The position numbers were made by a program, and so were the translations under genes. The notes under the pieces were generated by a model. The model saw only the letters and a program-made list of their open reading frames with translations. It did not search any database and had not been told where the DNA came from. From positions 1-64,000 of the forward strand of contig CAJQSL010000019.1 of NCBI GenBank assembly GCA_905612315.1: 64,000 bases of DNA. Direction: 5' to 3'. Origin of the DNA: an uncultured Francisellaceae bacterium. Its GTDB lineage: Bacteria > Pseudomonadota > Gammaproteobacteria > Francisellales > CACEW01. This document shows, one piece after another, positions 29,583 to 38,930 of this stretch. Position 1 is the stretch's first letter. Every line of letters starts with the position of its first letter.

Positions 29583-31730
29583 CTATTTTTCAGCTTTTAC
29601 TCTAACAACCCGCATAATATGCCTTAGTTGTCTAAGATGGCGAATAAGATCTGCCAAATGCTCCCTAGAACGAACATCTAAAATAATAGAAACAATTGCA
29701 TAAGAAGGAGCAGTCTCCTCTACATTTAATGCACGAATATTGCATTTTTCAGCGGCAATAACAGCTGTGATTTTAGCAAGAGAACCCAAAGTATTTTCCA
29801 TCTCCAAACCAATTTTAGATGAAAACCCGCCTGTAGTATCCTTAGACCACGCCAATGTTACGAAGTCTTCCGGGTGAGAGCCATAATCCATTTTCTTTAA
29901 GTTTTTACAATTGGATTCATGCACCTGAATGCCCGAGCCCTTTTGCAAAACACCAGTAATATCATCCCCAGGAATTGGATAACAACAAGGGGCGTAGGTA
30001 ACGTGCATACCCTCTGAACCAATTATCGTAATTGTTTTGTCAATATTTGCATCAGTGTCTATAGCATCTTCACCTAGCTGCTTTGACTCACTAATTGCAT
30101 CTTTTATCTGATAAGCTACCACCGCACTAGCTCGATCCCCCGAGCCAATTTGCAAAAACAAACCAGACTCATCCTCAACTCCTAAACTCTTATATAAAAT
30201 ATCCCGCGCACCCTGGGGAATATTTTGCCACTTTAATTTGTGATCAGATAAAGAATACTGCAACAACTTACGCCCAAGATCTATCATCTCTGATTTTTCT
30301 TTTTGATTAAAAAAACTTCTAATCGCTGTCCTGGCTTTAGCTGTTTTAACAAAATTTAACCACATAGGATTAGGAATAGATGTCGATGAAGTTAACACCT
30401 CTACAGTCATGCCATTTTCTAACTGCTGGGATAATGGCGCCATCCTGCGGTTAATCTTAGCTGCAATGCAAGTGTTGCCAATTTGCGTATGTACGGTATA
30501 AGCAAAATCAATTGCCGTTGCCCCTATTGGCAATTGCACAATATCTCCATTTGGAGTAAATACAAAAATCTCCTGCGGAAATAAATCTACCTTAACTTGC
30601 TCAACAAACTCTGATGAAGTACCAATGCTTTGCTGCAAGTCTTGCAACCGCTCTAGCCAAGCGCGAGTCCTAACATCAGTCATGCAGTCTTCTTGATTAT
30701 CCTTATACAACCAATGCGATGCAATCCCCTGCTCAGCCATTAAATCCATCTGCTCAGTGCGAATTTGTATTTCTAGTGGAATACCGTGCGGCCCATACAT
30801 GCTAGTGTGTAAAGATTTATACCCATTAGCCTTAGGGATAGCGATATAATCTTTAAAACGACCAGGAACTGGGGTATACAAATTATGCACCACCCCCAAA
30901 AGCTCATAACAAGAATTTACGCTAGGTGCGATAATTCTAAATGCATATACATCCATAATCTCACTAAAAGCCTGCCGGCGATGCCGCATTTTCTTAAAGA
31001 TACTGTATAAACGCTTTTCCCGCCCAAATACACAATCAGAATCTATGCCATGATCCATTAAATGCGAAACAAGTTGTTTGTGGATCCTCTCTAAAACTTT
31101 TCTTCTGTGGCCTCGAGCTACATTCACACACTTATCTAATACCGCATAACGTAAAGGATATAACGCTTTAAAACATAAATCTTCAAACCGATTTTTATAA
31201 CTAAACATACCCAATCTATTAGCAAGGGGCGCATAAATGTCTAAGGTCTCGCGAGCTTTTTGAGCCTGCTTTTTAGGCTTCATCGCTCCTAAAGTTTCCA
31301 TATTATGCATTCTATCTGCAAGCTTAATTACAATAACTCTAACATCAGCAACCATAGCTAAAATCATCTTGCGCATGCTTTCAGATTGAGTTTCTGCTTT
31401 AGATTTACCACTTAGCTGAGTAATTTTTGTAACTCCTTCTACAAGCTCAGCAACTTTCTTGCCAAATTCAGCTTCAATTTCTGCGATAGTGATAGGAGTA
31501 TCTTCGACTACATCATGTAATATCGCAGCCAGGATGGTGTCTTTGTCCATCTGCATTCTGGCAAGCTTCTCACACACTGCAATAGGATGAGTAATATAAG
31601 GTTCCCCGGATGATCTAAACTGAGCCTCATGGGCATTTGCTGAATATAAATACGCATGCGCGATTTCAGTAATTTGAGCTCGACTCAAATAATGGGAAAG
31701 TAGTCTGAATAAGTCATAAAAAAGAAACAA
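29583..31730 (-). CDS. spoT: Bifunctional (p)ppGpp synthetase/hydrolase SpoT
   Basis: This is a stringent-response enzyme. It has the HD hydrolase domain with His77-Asp78 and Glu81-Asp82 (LHDVVEDT, numbered from the longest frame). The synthetase domain has RFKDYIAIPKANGYKSLHTS and EIQIRTEQMD. TGS and C-terminal ACT domains follow. An intact HD motif argues for SpoT over RelA. I choose the TTG at 31730, giving 715 aa beginning MFLFYDLFRLL. It aligns with the E. coli start MYLFESL and has AAGG eight nt upstream. It is preceded by rpoZ, the usual neighbour. Confidence 0.95.
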   Translation of the reverse strand: MFLFYDLFRLLSHYLSRAQITEIAHAYLYSANAHEAQFRSSGEPYITHPIAVCEKLARMQMDKDTILAAILHDVVEDTPITIAEIEAEFGKKVAELVEGVTKITQLSGKSKAETQSESMRKMILAMVADVRVIVIKLADRMHNMETLGAMKPKKQAQKARETLDIYAPLANRLGMFSYKNRFEDLCFKALYPLRYAVLDKCVNVARGHRRKVLERIHKQLVSHLMDHGIDSDCVFGREKRLYSIFKKMRHRRQAFSEIMDVYAFRIIAPSVNSCYELLGVVHNLYTPVPGRFKDYIAIPKANGYKSLHTSMYGPHGIPLEIQIRTEQMDLMAEQGIASHWLYKDNQEDCMTDVRTRAWLERLQDLQQSIGTSSEFVEQVKVDLFPQEIFVFTPNGDIVQLPIGATAIDFAYTVHTQIGNTCIAAKINRRMAPLSQQLENGMTVEVLTSSTSIPNPMWLNFVKTAKARTAIRSFFNQKEKSEMIDLGRKLLQYSLSDHKLKWQNIPQGARDILYKSLGVEDESGLFLQIGSGDRASAVVAYQIKDAISESKQLGEDAIDTDANIDKTITIIGSEGMHVTYAPCCYPIPGDDITGVLQKGSGIQVHESNCKNLKKMDYGSHPEDFVTLAWSKDTTGGFSSKIGLEMENTLGSLAKITAVIAAEKCNIRALNVEETAPSYAIVSIILDVRSREHLADLIRHLRQLRHIMRVVRVKAEK

Positions 31731-31801
31731 AATACCAACCTTCAAAAAAACCTTATCTATTGGTATTGTAACAAATTATGCGAACAAAAGTGATATTATT
31801 A

Positions 31802-32020
31802 TTATTCTTCGTCATTTTTATGGGTAACTAAGATGCTTTTGTTAACAAAGCCCTCTGCAATTTCACGCAAGGCAACTACAGTAACTTTATCATTATCCCA
31901 ATCTACGAATGGATCTTCTCCAGAAAAAGTTAGCTGACGCGCTCTTTTGCTGGCTACTAATACCAACTGGAAACGATTATCAACTTGGTCTAAACAATCT
32001 TCAACTGTGACACGTGCCAT
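31802..32020 (-). CDS. rpoZ: RNA polymerase omega subunit
   Basis: This 72-aa protein helps assemble RNA polymerase and takes part in ppGpp binding. The family motif [20 protein letters not shown] is intact, followed by the ASKRARQL motif. It belongs to the gmk-rpoZ-spoT order standard in gammaproteobacteria. Confidence 0.95.
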   Translation of the reverse strand: MARVTVEDCLDQVDNRFQLVLVASKRARQLTFSGEDPFVDWDNDKVTVVALREIAEGFVNKSILVTHKNDEE

Positions 32021-32130
32021 AATAAACCTCTGTATAAATATAATAACTTGATTTTATGATATCATAATTTTGGGCCATGATAGCAAATTATTTTGCTAGG
32101 TGCTATAGGAAAACTATAGACAAAAATAAA

Positions 32131-32673
32131 TTATTTAACCAAACCCAACAACTTATCCAAACTATCACCAAAATCATCATTAATAATAATATGATCAAAC
32201 TCATCTTTATGAGAAATTTCAGATTCAGCCTGAGTCATTCGATATTCAATGGCATCAGGCTCATCCCCGCGCTGCTCTAATCTGGCACGTAAAGCTTCCA
32301 TACTAGGTGGTAAAATAAAAATTAAAACCGCAGCAGGGTATACTTTTTTAATTTGCCTTGCACCTTGCCAGTCTATATCTAAAAAAACATTTTTACCCTC
32401 AGATAATAATTTATCTACAGCAAATTTAGCAGTGCCATATTTATACTTAAAGACATTTGCCCACTCTAAAAACTCACCTTTATCAACTAATTTATCAAAC
32501 TCAGAATCACTCACAAAATAATAATGCTCTTTATCCTTTTCACCTTGTCTGATTTTTCTTGTGGTATGAGACACACTAACACAACAGGTTTTATCCTTTT
32601 CTAATAACGCTTTAATTAAACTGCTTTTGCCAGCTCCAGATGGAGCTGATATCACAAACACCTTACCTTTCAT
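32131..32673 (-). CDS. gmk: Guanylate kinase
   Basis: The enzyme converts GMP to GDP. The P-loop is SAPSGAGKSS, and the GMP-binding residues lie in SHTTRKIRQGEKD. The start at 32673 is chosen for its AGGAGG ribosome-binding site and because MKGKVFVI aligns with the family; it overlaps the holB stop as ATGA. The product is 180 aa, shorter than E. coli (207), and lacks the last helix of the usual C-terminus. Confidence 0.94.
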   Translation of the reverse strand: MKGKVFVISAPSGAGKSSLIKALLEKDKTCCVSVSHTTRKIRQGEKDKEHYYFVSDSEFDKLVDKGEFLEWANVFKYKYGTAKFAVDKLLSEGKNVFLDIDWQGARQIKKVYPAAVLIFILPPSMEALRARLEQRGDEPDAIEYRMTQAESEISHKDEFDHIIINDDFGDSLDKLLGLVK

Positions 32674-33767
32674 ATAACCTCCTGCTTTAATAAAACAAAA
32701 GACCAATCTATCAAAACCCCTTCTATCATTAAATCATCATGAATAGATGCAGGATTCAAAACTCCGGCTTTAAAACCTTCAACTTTTTTGATCATATTAT
32801 TTACACAAGTAAAATCACATTTTTGAGATGCGCTTAAAATTAAATTTTCAAAACCTTTATTATACAAAAAACCTTTTATATCTTTATTTGAACCAAATGA
32901 GTAAAATTTAAGAATATCTAATAAGATAAAATACATTGCATCTAAAACCCAAGATAAAGGCAAGCTTTCAGTTAGCCATTTATTAATAATCTCCCAAACA
33001 TCAAAATTATTATTAATAACTTCTAATAATTTATTAACTAGCCAGTTTTGCTGATCAAACCCTCCTGAATTATAAGCACTAATAAAACCTAAAGGCGCCC
33101 TACCTGAGATATTCCAATAAAACTTCATATTATCAATATTATTAATATTATTAATATCCGAACTATTAATTTGATCTAAAAGCCATGCTTGCATTTTTGA
33201 GTCATAGTCAGATCTAAAACTAAAACTCATAGATCTTGATTTAATAGTTGGCAAAACATTAGATATATTATCAGCTAGTAATAAAACATATACCGGGTAA
33301 TCTTCTAAAGGCTTTAATAAAGCATTAGCTACAGCTTGAGTTAGGGTGTCAGCTTTATTAATAATTATAACCTTTGGTCTTGATAAGGTTTGCTGCAAAA
33401 CTAAAAAATTATTAAGTATTCTAACTTGATCAATTTTAATTCCAGCTTGAGTTAAACTAGATTTAGATTTTTTAGATTTAGAAGCTTCCAAATCTAAACC
33501 TGCTTTAGATACATCAAAGAAATCAGGATGCGAGCCTACATCAAACCACTTACAAGCCTGGCACTTTCCACAAGGAGCTTTAGAAATTTCTTTTTCTGGC
33601 TCTATATTCTCACATAAAAGCCATTTGGAATATTGCATAGCAAAATCCATCTTGCCAGAACCTTTTAAACCAGAAAATAAAAGAACAGATCCCTTGGTAT
33701 TTCTAATATTAGAACTTGTGATATTATTCCAAATATCCTCTTGCCAAAAATAAATTTTATCACTCAT
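32670..33767 (-). CDS. holB: DNA polymerase III delta' subunit
   Basis: This is a clamp-loader subunit. It has a degenerate P-loop-like GLKGSGKMDFA near residue 33 and a cysteine cluster CGKCQACKW for zinc. The sensor region (PKVIIINKADTLTQAVANALLKPLEDYP) is recognisable. The sequence is rich in Asn and Ile with low-complexity runs, consistent with AT drift. It overlaps gmk by 4 nt. tmk, the usual neighbour, is replaced by cdsA upstream. Confidence 0.88.
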   Translation of the reverse strand: MSDKIYFWQEDIWNNITSSNIRNTKGSVLLFSGLKGSGKMDFAMQYSKWLLCENIEPEKEISKAPCGKCQACKWFDVGSHPDFFDVSKAGLDLEASKSKKSKSSLTQAGIKIDQVRILNNFLVLQQTLSRPKVIIINKADTLTQAVANALLKPLEDYPVYVLLLADNISNVLPTIKSRSMSFSFRSDYDSKMQAWLLDQINSSDINNINNIDNMKFYWNISGRAPLGFISAYNSGGFDQQNWLVNKLLEVINNNFDVWEIINKWLTESLPLSWVLDAMYFILLDILKFYSFGSNKDIKGFLYNKGFENLILSASQKCDFTCVNNMIKKVEGFKAGVLNPASIHDDLMIEGVLIDWSFVLLKQEVI

Positions 33768-33779
33768 AAATTAAAAACT

Positions 33780-34604
33780 CTAAAAAATTGGTAATTTGGC
33801 AAGCATAAACAAACCAATTGCAACAGGCAAGGCCGCAATTAAACTATCAATCCTATCTAACACTCCACCATGCCCTGGTAAAATATTGCTGCTATCTTTG
33901 ACATCACACTGCCTTTTAATAATGCTCTCAAATAAATCACCAAATACACTTAATATAATCACCGCAAACATTATTAAATCTAGCATTATATAATCATGCA
34001 TTGTTGGCAACTGAAAGATAAAACCTAAAGCAATTGCAAAACACTCGGCTACACAAATTCCGCCAATCAAACCCTCAACTGTTTTTTTAGGGCTAATACT
34101 TGGGCACATTTTATGCGTTCCAAAGGATTTGCCAATAAAATATGCAGCAGTATCTGTCATGCTAGTACAAAGAACAATATAAAATAGTAAAAAAGGATTA
34201 TGCGCTTGAGCAACGCCGGCGCTTAACCATAATGGGACAAATAAAACTAGCCCAATTAGCATCATCCAGTAACGCTGCTTTACCCAGCGCCATGACTTAA
34301 TACTGCTTAAAACAACCATACCAAATGCAACTAGAAGCCAAAAAATAATTGATATATCAAAAATAATACCTAAAGCTTTGCGACCTCCATAATACTTTAA
34401 GCCATAGCATGCAGCCCCAATAATTACGAAATATAACGCGACCCATATAACATGCTTCCAGCGATATAAATTACACCACTCATACGCCGCTAATAAAACT
34501 ATAAATCCTATAAAAACATTGAACCAAATAGGGTTAAATACAAAAATTGCTAAAATAGCTATTAAGGCTAAAATAATACCAGTAAAGATTCTTTTATAAT
34601 CCAT
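33780..34604 (-). CDS. cdsA: Phosphatidate cytidylyltransferase
   Basis: This inner-membrane enzyme makes CDP-diacylglycerol for phospholipid synthesis. Eight or so hydrophobic helices precede the family signature. That signature comprises SPKKTVEGLIGG, FGDLFESIIKRQCDVKD, and PGHGGVLDRIDSL near the C-terminus. The ATG at 34604 is chosen because GGAG lies 5 nt upstream; the product is 274 aa. It follows uppS in the standard order. Confidence 0.95.
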   Translation of the reverse strand: MDYKRIFTGIILALIAILAIFVFNPIWFNVFIGFIVLLAAYEWCNLYRWKHVIWVALYFVIIGAACYGLKYYGGRKALGIIFDISIIFWLLVAFGMVVLSSIKSWRWVKQRYWMMLIGLVLFVPLWLSAGVAQAHNPFLLFYIVLCTSMTDTAAYFIGKSFGTHKMCPSISPKKTVEGLIGGICVAECFAIALGFIFQLPTMHDYIMLDLIMFAVIILSVFGDLFESIIKRQCDVKDSSNILPGHGGVLDRIDSLIAALPVAIGLFMLAKLPIF

Positions 34605-34635
34605 GCTATCTCCAGATTTCAAAATAATTGATTAT

Positions 34636-35448
34636 CTAATCCATTCTAGCTAAATCTTCTGTTTCTTGCCCATATTCTTGCTCATCTTCTTTTAATCCGC
34701 CAAAACGCCTTTGCCTAGATGCATAATAATCAAATGCTAATGCAACCTGCTCTTTGTTAAAATCTGGGAATAATACTTTGGAAAAATATAACTCAGCATA
34801 AGCTATCTGCCATAACATAAAATTACTGACTCTACCTTCGCCACTAGTGCGTATTAATAAATCCACATCTGAACCTAAAGCTTGCATATGAGATGAGAAT
34901 ATATCTTGATCTAAATTATCTATTTGCTCTTGACTTATCTCGCCTGCCAAAACCTTTTGCATTAAAGATTTGGTGGCCTCTAGAATATCCCACCTGCCAC
35001 CATAATTTAAACAAATCTGTAGTGTCATCGCATCGTTTTGAGACGTTAAATCCTCGGCATGATTGATCATTTTTTGTAGCTTTTTAGGTAATCTGGTTAA
35101 ATCACCCGTAAATTTAACCCTAACTCTTCTTTCATGCAAACTATCAATTTCATCAGAAATTGCATGCTGACATAAAAGCATTAATGAGTTAACTTCAACT
35201 TCAGGTCTAGACCAGTTTTCAGTACTAAAAGCAAATAAACTTAAAGTTTGAACACCGTATTTATAAGACTCTTCAACTAAAGCTTTAACTACTTTAACCG
35301 CAGATCTATGCCCCATAATACGGGATTTACCCCTTTTTTTAGCCCAGCGGCCGTTGCCATCCATAATAACGGCTACGTGCTTAGGAGCATCAAATAATAT
35401 TTCAGAAGTTGGCGACTCTGCGCTAAATGGTTTTTTCATTTTAGACAT
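34636..35448 (-). CDS. uppS: Undecaprenyl diphosphate synthase
   Basis: This cis-prenyltransferase makes the C55 lipid carrier for peptidoglycan and LPS. The catalytic Asp30 lies in VAVIMDGNGRWAKKRG. Other conserved motifs are LFAFSTENWSRP and DLLIRTSGEGRVSNF. The length of 270 aa includes a short N-terminal extension and a polar, acidic tail. It is preceded by frr with a 10-bp gap. Confidence 0.96.
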   Translation of the reverse strand: MSKMKKPFSAESPTSEILFDAPKHVAVIMDGNGRWAKKRGKSRIMGHRSAVKVVKALVEESYKYGVQTLSLFAFSTENWSRPEVEVNSLMLLCQHAISDEIDSLHERRVRVKFTGDLTRLPKKLQKMINHAEDLTSQNDAMTLQICLNYGGRWDILEATKSLMQKVLAGEISQEQIDNLDQDIFSSHMQALGSDVDLLIRTSGEGRVSNFMLWQIAYAELYFSKVLFPDFNKEQVALAFDYYASRQRRFGGLKEDEQEYGQETEDLARMD

Positions 35449-35458
35449 AAAATTCCCA

Positions 35459-36016
35459 CTAAAAGCTCATTAATTCTTTTTCCTTTACTTGAACCAATAC
35501 TTCTATTCGACTAATAGCATCATCAGTCATTTTTTGAGCTTTTTGCTCAAATTTACGCAAATCATCTTCTGTTAAGTCGCCATCTTTTTCCATAGTCTTA
35601 AGACGGGTGTTAGCATCCCTCCTTGCGTTACGAGCAGACACTCTGGCACTCTCAGCTTCATGTCGCACGATTTTAATCATATCTTTGCGGCGCTCTTCAG
35701 TCAAGGCAGGCAAAGGAATCCTTATATTATTTCCGCTAGTAGCAGGATTTAAACCTAAACCAGAAGACATAATAGCTTTTTCAACAGCTGCGACCATGTC
35801 TTTTTCCCAAGGGACAACAGATAAAGTTCTAGCATCAGATACAGATACTGTAGCCACCTGACTAATAGGAGTTTCGTTTCCATAATAAGACACAGTGATA
35901 TGCTCAATTAAACTTGGATGCGCCCTGCCAGTTCGAATTTTGGCTAATGAATTTTCTAATGCACCAACCGCCTTTGACATTCTATCATCTACTTCACGAA
36001 ATAATTGATCAGTCAT
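35459..36016 (-). CDS. frr: Ribosome recycling factor
   Basis: RRF splits post-termination ribosomes with EF-G. The family motif KIRTGRAHPSLIEHITVSYY is present, as is RIPLPALTEERRKD. The ATG at 36016 (MTDQLFREV) gives exactly 185 aa, the E. coli length; a GTG three codons upstream is unlikely. The gene normally between tsf and frr (pyrH) is missing; only 39 bp separate frr from tsf. Confidence 0.96.
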   Translation of the reverse strand: MTDQLFREVDDRMSKAVGALENSLAKIRTGRAHPSLIEHITVSYYGNETPISQVATVSVSDARTLSVVPWEKDMVAAVEKAIMSSGLGLNPATSGNNIRIPLPALTEERRKDMIKIVRHEAESARVSARNARRDANTRLKTMEKDGDLTEDDLRKFEQKAQKMTDDAISRIEVLVQVKEKELMSF

Positions 36017-36055
36017 AATAAACACCCTGCCTTATTATTTGTTATCTCTTATTGA

Positions 36056-36946
36056 TTACTTCTTGCCGAAAGCTTGTTCCATAACCTCTTTAGCAAAGTC
36101 ACCTTCTTCTTTTTCAATGCCTTCGCCAACAACAAACTTCTCAAACTTAACTACTTTAGCCTTAGCTTGATCTAGAACCTTTCCAACTTTAGTGCTTGGA
36201 TCTTTAATAAAAGCCTGGCCAACTAAACTTTGCTCATTCAAGAATTTAGAAATTCGCCCTTGTACCATTTTTTCGATAATATCATCAGGCTTGCCACTTT
36301 CTTTAGCTTGCGCAACAAAAATATCTTTTTCTTTATTTACTAAATCTTGTGGAACTTCACTTGGATCTATCACAAGAGGAGAGCTTGCTGCAACATGCAT
36401 TGCCATATCTCTTGCAATATTTTCATCGCCACCTTCTAATTTAACCAACACCCCAATCTTAGCTTGATGCACATAGTTTGCAACAAACTGATCAGAACCA
36501 TCACAACTAAACAAAGCCACTCGCCTGCAATGAATATTCTCACCTAACTTTGCAACTAGATCTACTCTAAATTGATCCACGCCCTGCCCGTTAGATAACG
36601 CCTGCTCGCCTAATTTAGCTAAATCAGACACGTTATTTGCAAGCGCAACTTCGGCAACCTCATTAACAAATGCTACAAAACTTGCATCTCTTGCTACAAA
36701 ATCAGTTTGGCTGTTTACTTCAAGTAAAACTGCAGACTTACCATCAGAGCTTGTTTTTACAACTACAATGCCATCACCTGTAACTTTAGCGGCTTTCTTA
36801 TCAGCAGAAGATTGACTTTTGGTTCGTAAAATTTCAACTGCTTTTTCCATATCTCCATCTGCTTCAACTAACGCTTTTTTACAGTCCATCATTTTGGCAG
36901 TAGTTCTGTCTCGTAATTCTTTAACTTGTTGTGCCGAAATACTCAT
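36056..36946 (-). CDS. tsf: Elongation factor Ts
   Basis: EF-Ts is the nucleotide exchange factor for EF-Tu. The conserved N-terminal VKELRDRTTAKMMDCKKALV and the core TDFVARD are present. The length of 296 aa is near E. coli (283). It lies 26 bp after rpsB, co-transcribed in the usual operon. Confidence 0.97.
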   Translation of the reverse strand: MSISAQQVKELRDRTTAKMMDCKKALVEADGDMEKAVEILRTKSQSSADKKAAKVTGDGIVVVKTSSDGKSAVLLEVNSQTDFVARDASFVAFVNEVAEVALANNVSDLAKLGEQALSNGQGVDQFRVDLVAKLGENIHCRRVALFSCDGSDQFVANYVHQAKIGVLVKLEGGDENIARDMAMHVAASSPLVIDPSEVPQDLVNKEKDIFVAQAKESGKPDDIIEKMVQGRISKFLNEQSLVGQAFIKDPSTKVGKVLDQAKAKVVKFEKFVVGEGIEKEEGDFAKEVMEQAFGKK

Positions 36947-36972
36947 ATTTTTTTATCCTTTTAAAAATTAAA

Positions 36973-37854
36973 TTAACTATCTTTTTTATCAGCTTTTTTA
37001 TCAGCTTTTTGCTCAAGATCGTCAGATTTTTTAGAAGCAGGCTTGGCTTCTGCTTTTTCTGCTTTTTCCTCAGGCTTAGCGGCAGGCTTGGCTTCTGCTT
37101 TTTCTGCTTTTTTATCAGCTTTTTTAGCAGGTTTTGTTTCTTTTAGCTCATAACCAACAGACTCAGCTTGCGCTGCAACTTTAGCATCTAAAATGGCATC
37201 AACAATACCACCCAAATAACATCTGATCGCTCTTTTGGCATCATCATTCGCTGGGATAATATAATCAACATCATCAGGATCACTATTAGTATCCACTATG
37301 CCAATAACAGGAATTCCAAGTTTTTTGGCTTCTTCAATAGCAATACGCTCTTTATCTGAGTCAACTACTAATAATACATCTGGCAACCCGCCCATGAACT
37401 TAATACCACCAAGACAAAGTTCAAGTTTGTTCATCTCACGAGTACGCATCAAACCTTCTTTTTTAGTTAATCGCTCGAAAGCACCGTCTTCTTTCATCTT
37501 TTCTAGTTCTTTTAAACGCTTGATAGACTTTCTAACTGTTTTGTAATTAGTTAACATGCCGCCTAACCAACGATGATTAACATATGGCATGTTACATCTC
37601 TTAGCCTCTTCAGCAACAATCTCTTGCGCTGCACGCTTTGTGCCTACAAATAAAACTTTACCGCCTTTTTTAGCAGCTGCTTTAGATACAAAATTAACTG
37701 CATCTTGGTATAATCTAAAAGTTTTATCTAAATTTATGATATGAATTTTATTACGCTTTCCAAAGATATATGGTTTCATCTTTGGGTTCCAGTAACGAGT
37801 TTTGTGACCGAAATGGGCACCGGCTTTGAATAGATCTTCTAAAACAACAGGCAT
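36973..37854 (-). CDS. rpsB: 30S ribosomal protein S2
   Basis: The S2 signatures [20 protein letters not shown] and [12 protein letters not shown] are intact. Beyond the usual 240 residues there is a tail of about 55 residues made of repeated Lys/Ala/Glu blocks ([10 protein letters not shown] and KADKKADKK), which the E. coli protein lacks. A TTAGGAG ribosome-binding site precedes the ATG. Confidence 0.97.
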   Translation of the reverse strand: MPVVLEDLFKAGAHFGHKTRYWNPKMKPYIFGKRNKIHIINLDKTFRLYQDAVNFVSKAAAKKGGKVLFVGTKRAAQEIVAEEAKRCNMPYVNHRWLGGMLTNYKTVRKSIKRLKELEKMKEDGAFERLTKKEGLMRTREMNKLELCLGGIKFMGGLPDVLLVVDSDKERIAIEEAKKLGIPVIGIVDTNSDPDDVDYIIPANDDAKRAIRCYLGGIVDAILDAKVAAQAESVGYELKETKPAKKADKKAEKAEAKPAAKPEEKAEKAEAKPASKKSDDLEQKADKKADKKDS

Positions 37855-38026
37855 AATTATCTCCTAAGTTGGGTTGTTCACTGCAATATTAATTTGAATT
37901 ACCAATCTGATATAAAGCAAGCTTAAAACTTGTTTAACTCAGGCACCCAGTAAGTCATATAATCAATATTGGATTAATATAATTTGAATTTCGCATAATA
38001 TATATGCCAATTCAGGCGTGAGTATA
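37855..38026 (-). promoter_or_regulatory. rpsB: rpsB promoter and ~160-nt leader
   Basis: On the minus strand, an extended -10 TGCTATACT (TATACT at 38021-38026) lies about 167 nt upstream of the rpsB start. The -35 is weak. The leader contains a GGGTGCC tract and an AAGTTTTAAGCTTG inverted repeat. In other gammaproteobacteria the rpsB leader mediates S2 autoregulation; applying that here is an inference. No gene lies in 37855-38173. Confidence 0.4.
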
Positions 38027-38098
38027 GCAAAAAGCTCTGCCGGTGCCTAGGGGTTTCTAATCTGAACTTTTAATCTAACTTTTTATAAGATTTATTGG

Positions 38099-38155
38099 TT
38101 TTTCTCCCTTAAAGGGCGAAAAGTACAGTATTTTTTGCCCTTTAAGGGAGAAAAA
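38099..38155. terminator. Strong hairpin between pyrE and rpsB
   Basis: A perfect 19-bp inverted repeat (TTTTTCTCCCTTAAAGGGC and its complement) is separated by 19 nt. It lies 18 bp after the pyrE stop and upstream of the rpsB promoter, so it most likely ends pyrE transcription. Each arm is itself palindromic (CCCTTAAAGGG type). Confidence 0.65.
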
Positions 38156-38173
38156 TACGTTTTTTTGGTGATT

Positions 38174-38893
38174 TTACAACTTAACCTTCTCAAGATTATG
38201 AGAAGATAACTCAAGCTCAACAGCTTTAGCCAAAATACCGAGCTCACCTTTGTGCTTCTCACCTTTATCCTTTTGTAATTTAGCAAAAACTTTTGGTAAT
38301 AACTGAACCGCATTAGATAAACTAAAAAACGGTACACCATGCCCTTTTAATACATCGGCAACGCTTTTATTATCATATCTTTTAGATCTTCTGTCAGTTA
38401 GGCTAATTGCGGCTATAACTTTTATTCCCAAGCCTTTATTTAATAAGTAATCTAACGCCTCAAATAAAGATATCCCTGATGTAGTCACATCTTCGACCAA
38501 AATAACATTACCAACAGGTGCTCCTACAAAGTATTTGTCCGCAGGGTCTCCATGATCTTTGGGAGATTTTCGAATCATGGGTAAACTATAAGCTTTAGAC
38601 TTATCAGAAAAACCAGGTTGAGACTTAGCCCACTTAAATTGAGCTAAAACCCCAAGCTTAGTCGCACCTTCTGGAACCCCCAAAATGCAATCTGGCTTTA
38701 AACCTTTATCCTTAATAAACTCAATAACAAAATCTGTAATTTTATCCATTAAATACGCATCTGAGGTGGGAGTTCTCCAATTTACATACCAATTAGACTT
38801 TTGCCCAGATTTTAAAATCACAGGATTATCAAAAAAGCCTATAACATTATTTTCTATAATAAAATCTGCAAACTTTTCTTTATCAAAACTCAT
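38174..38893 (-). CDS. pyrE: Orotate phosphoribosyltransferase
   Basis: The enzyme converts orotate and PRPP to OMP in pyrimidine synthesis. The PRPP-binding motif is VILVEDVTTSGISLFEAL. The start at 38893 (MSFDKEKFADFI) has AGGAG upstream and gives 239 aa; a longer frame would add a hydrophobic stretch. It shares the pathway with pyrC at 53534, although the two are unlinked. Confidence 0.92.
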   Translation of the reverse strand: MSFDKEKFADFIIENNVIGFFDNPVILKSGQKSNWYVNWRTPTSDAYLMDKITDFVIEFIKDKGLKPDCILGVPEGATKLGVLAQFKWAKSQPGFSDKSKAYSLPMIRKSPKDHGDPADKYFVGAPVGNVILVEDVTTSGISLFEALDYLLNKGLGIKVIAAISLTDRRSKRYDNKSVADVLKGHGVPFFSLSNAVQLLPKVFAKLQKDKGEKHKGELGILAKAVELELSSHNLEKVKL

Positions 38894-38930
38894 TTTTAAA
38901 CTCCTAAATAAAATCCATAAATAAAACAAA

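Noticed and set aside
36931-37146. Phe-rich plus-strand frame
   Set aside because: It is the antisense of the Lys-rich tail of S2; its Phe-rich composition simply mirrors AAA/AAG codons.
38092-38340. Minus-strand frame over the pyrE end and hairpin
   Set aside because: It runs out of frame over pyrE and through the terminator hairpin; pyrE explains the region.
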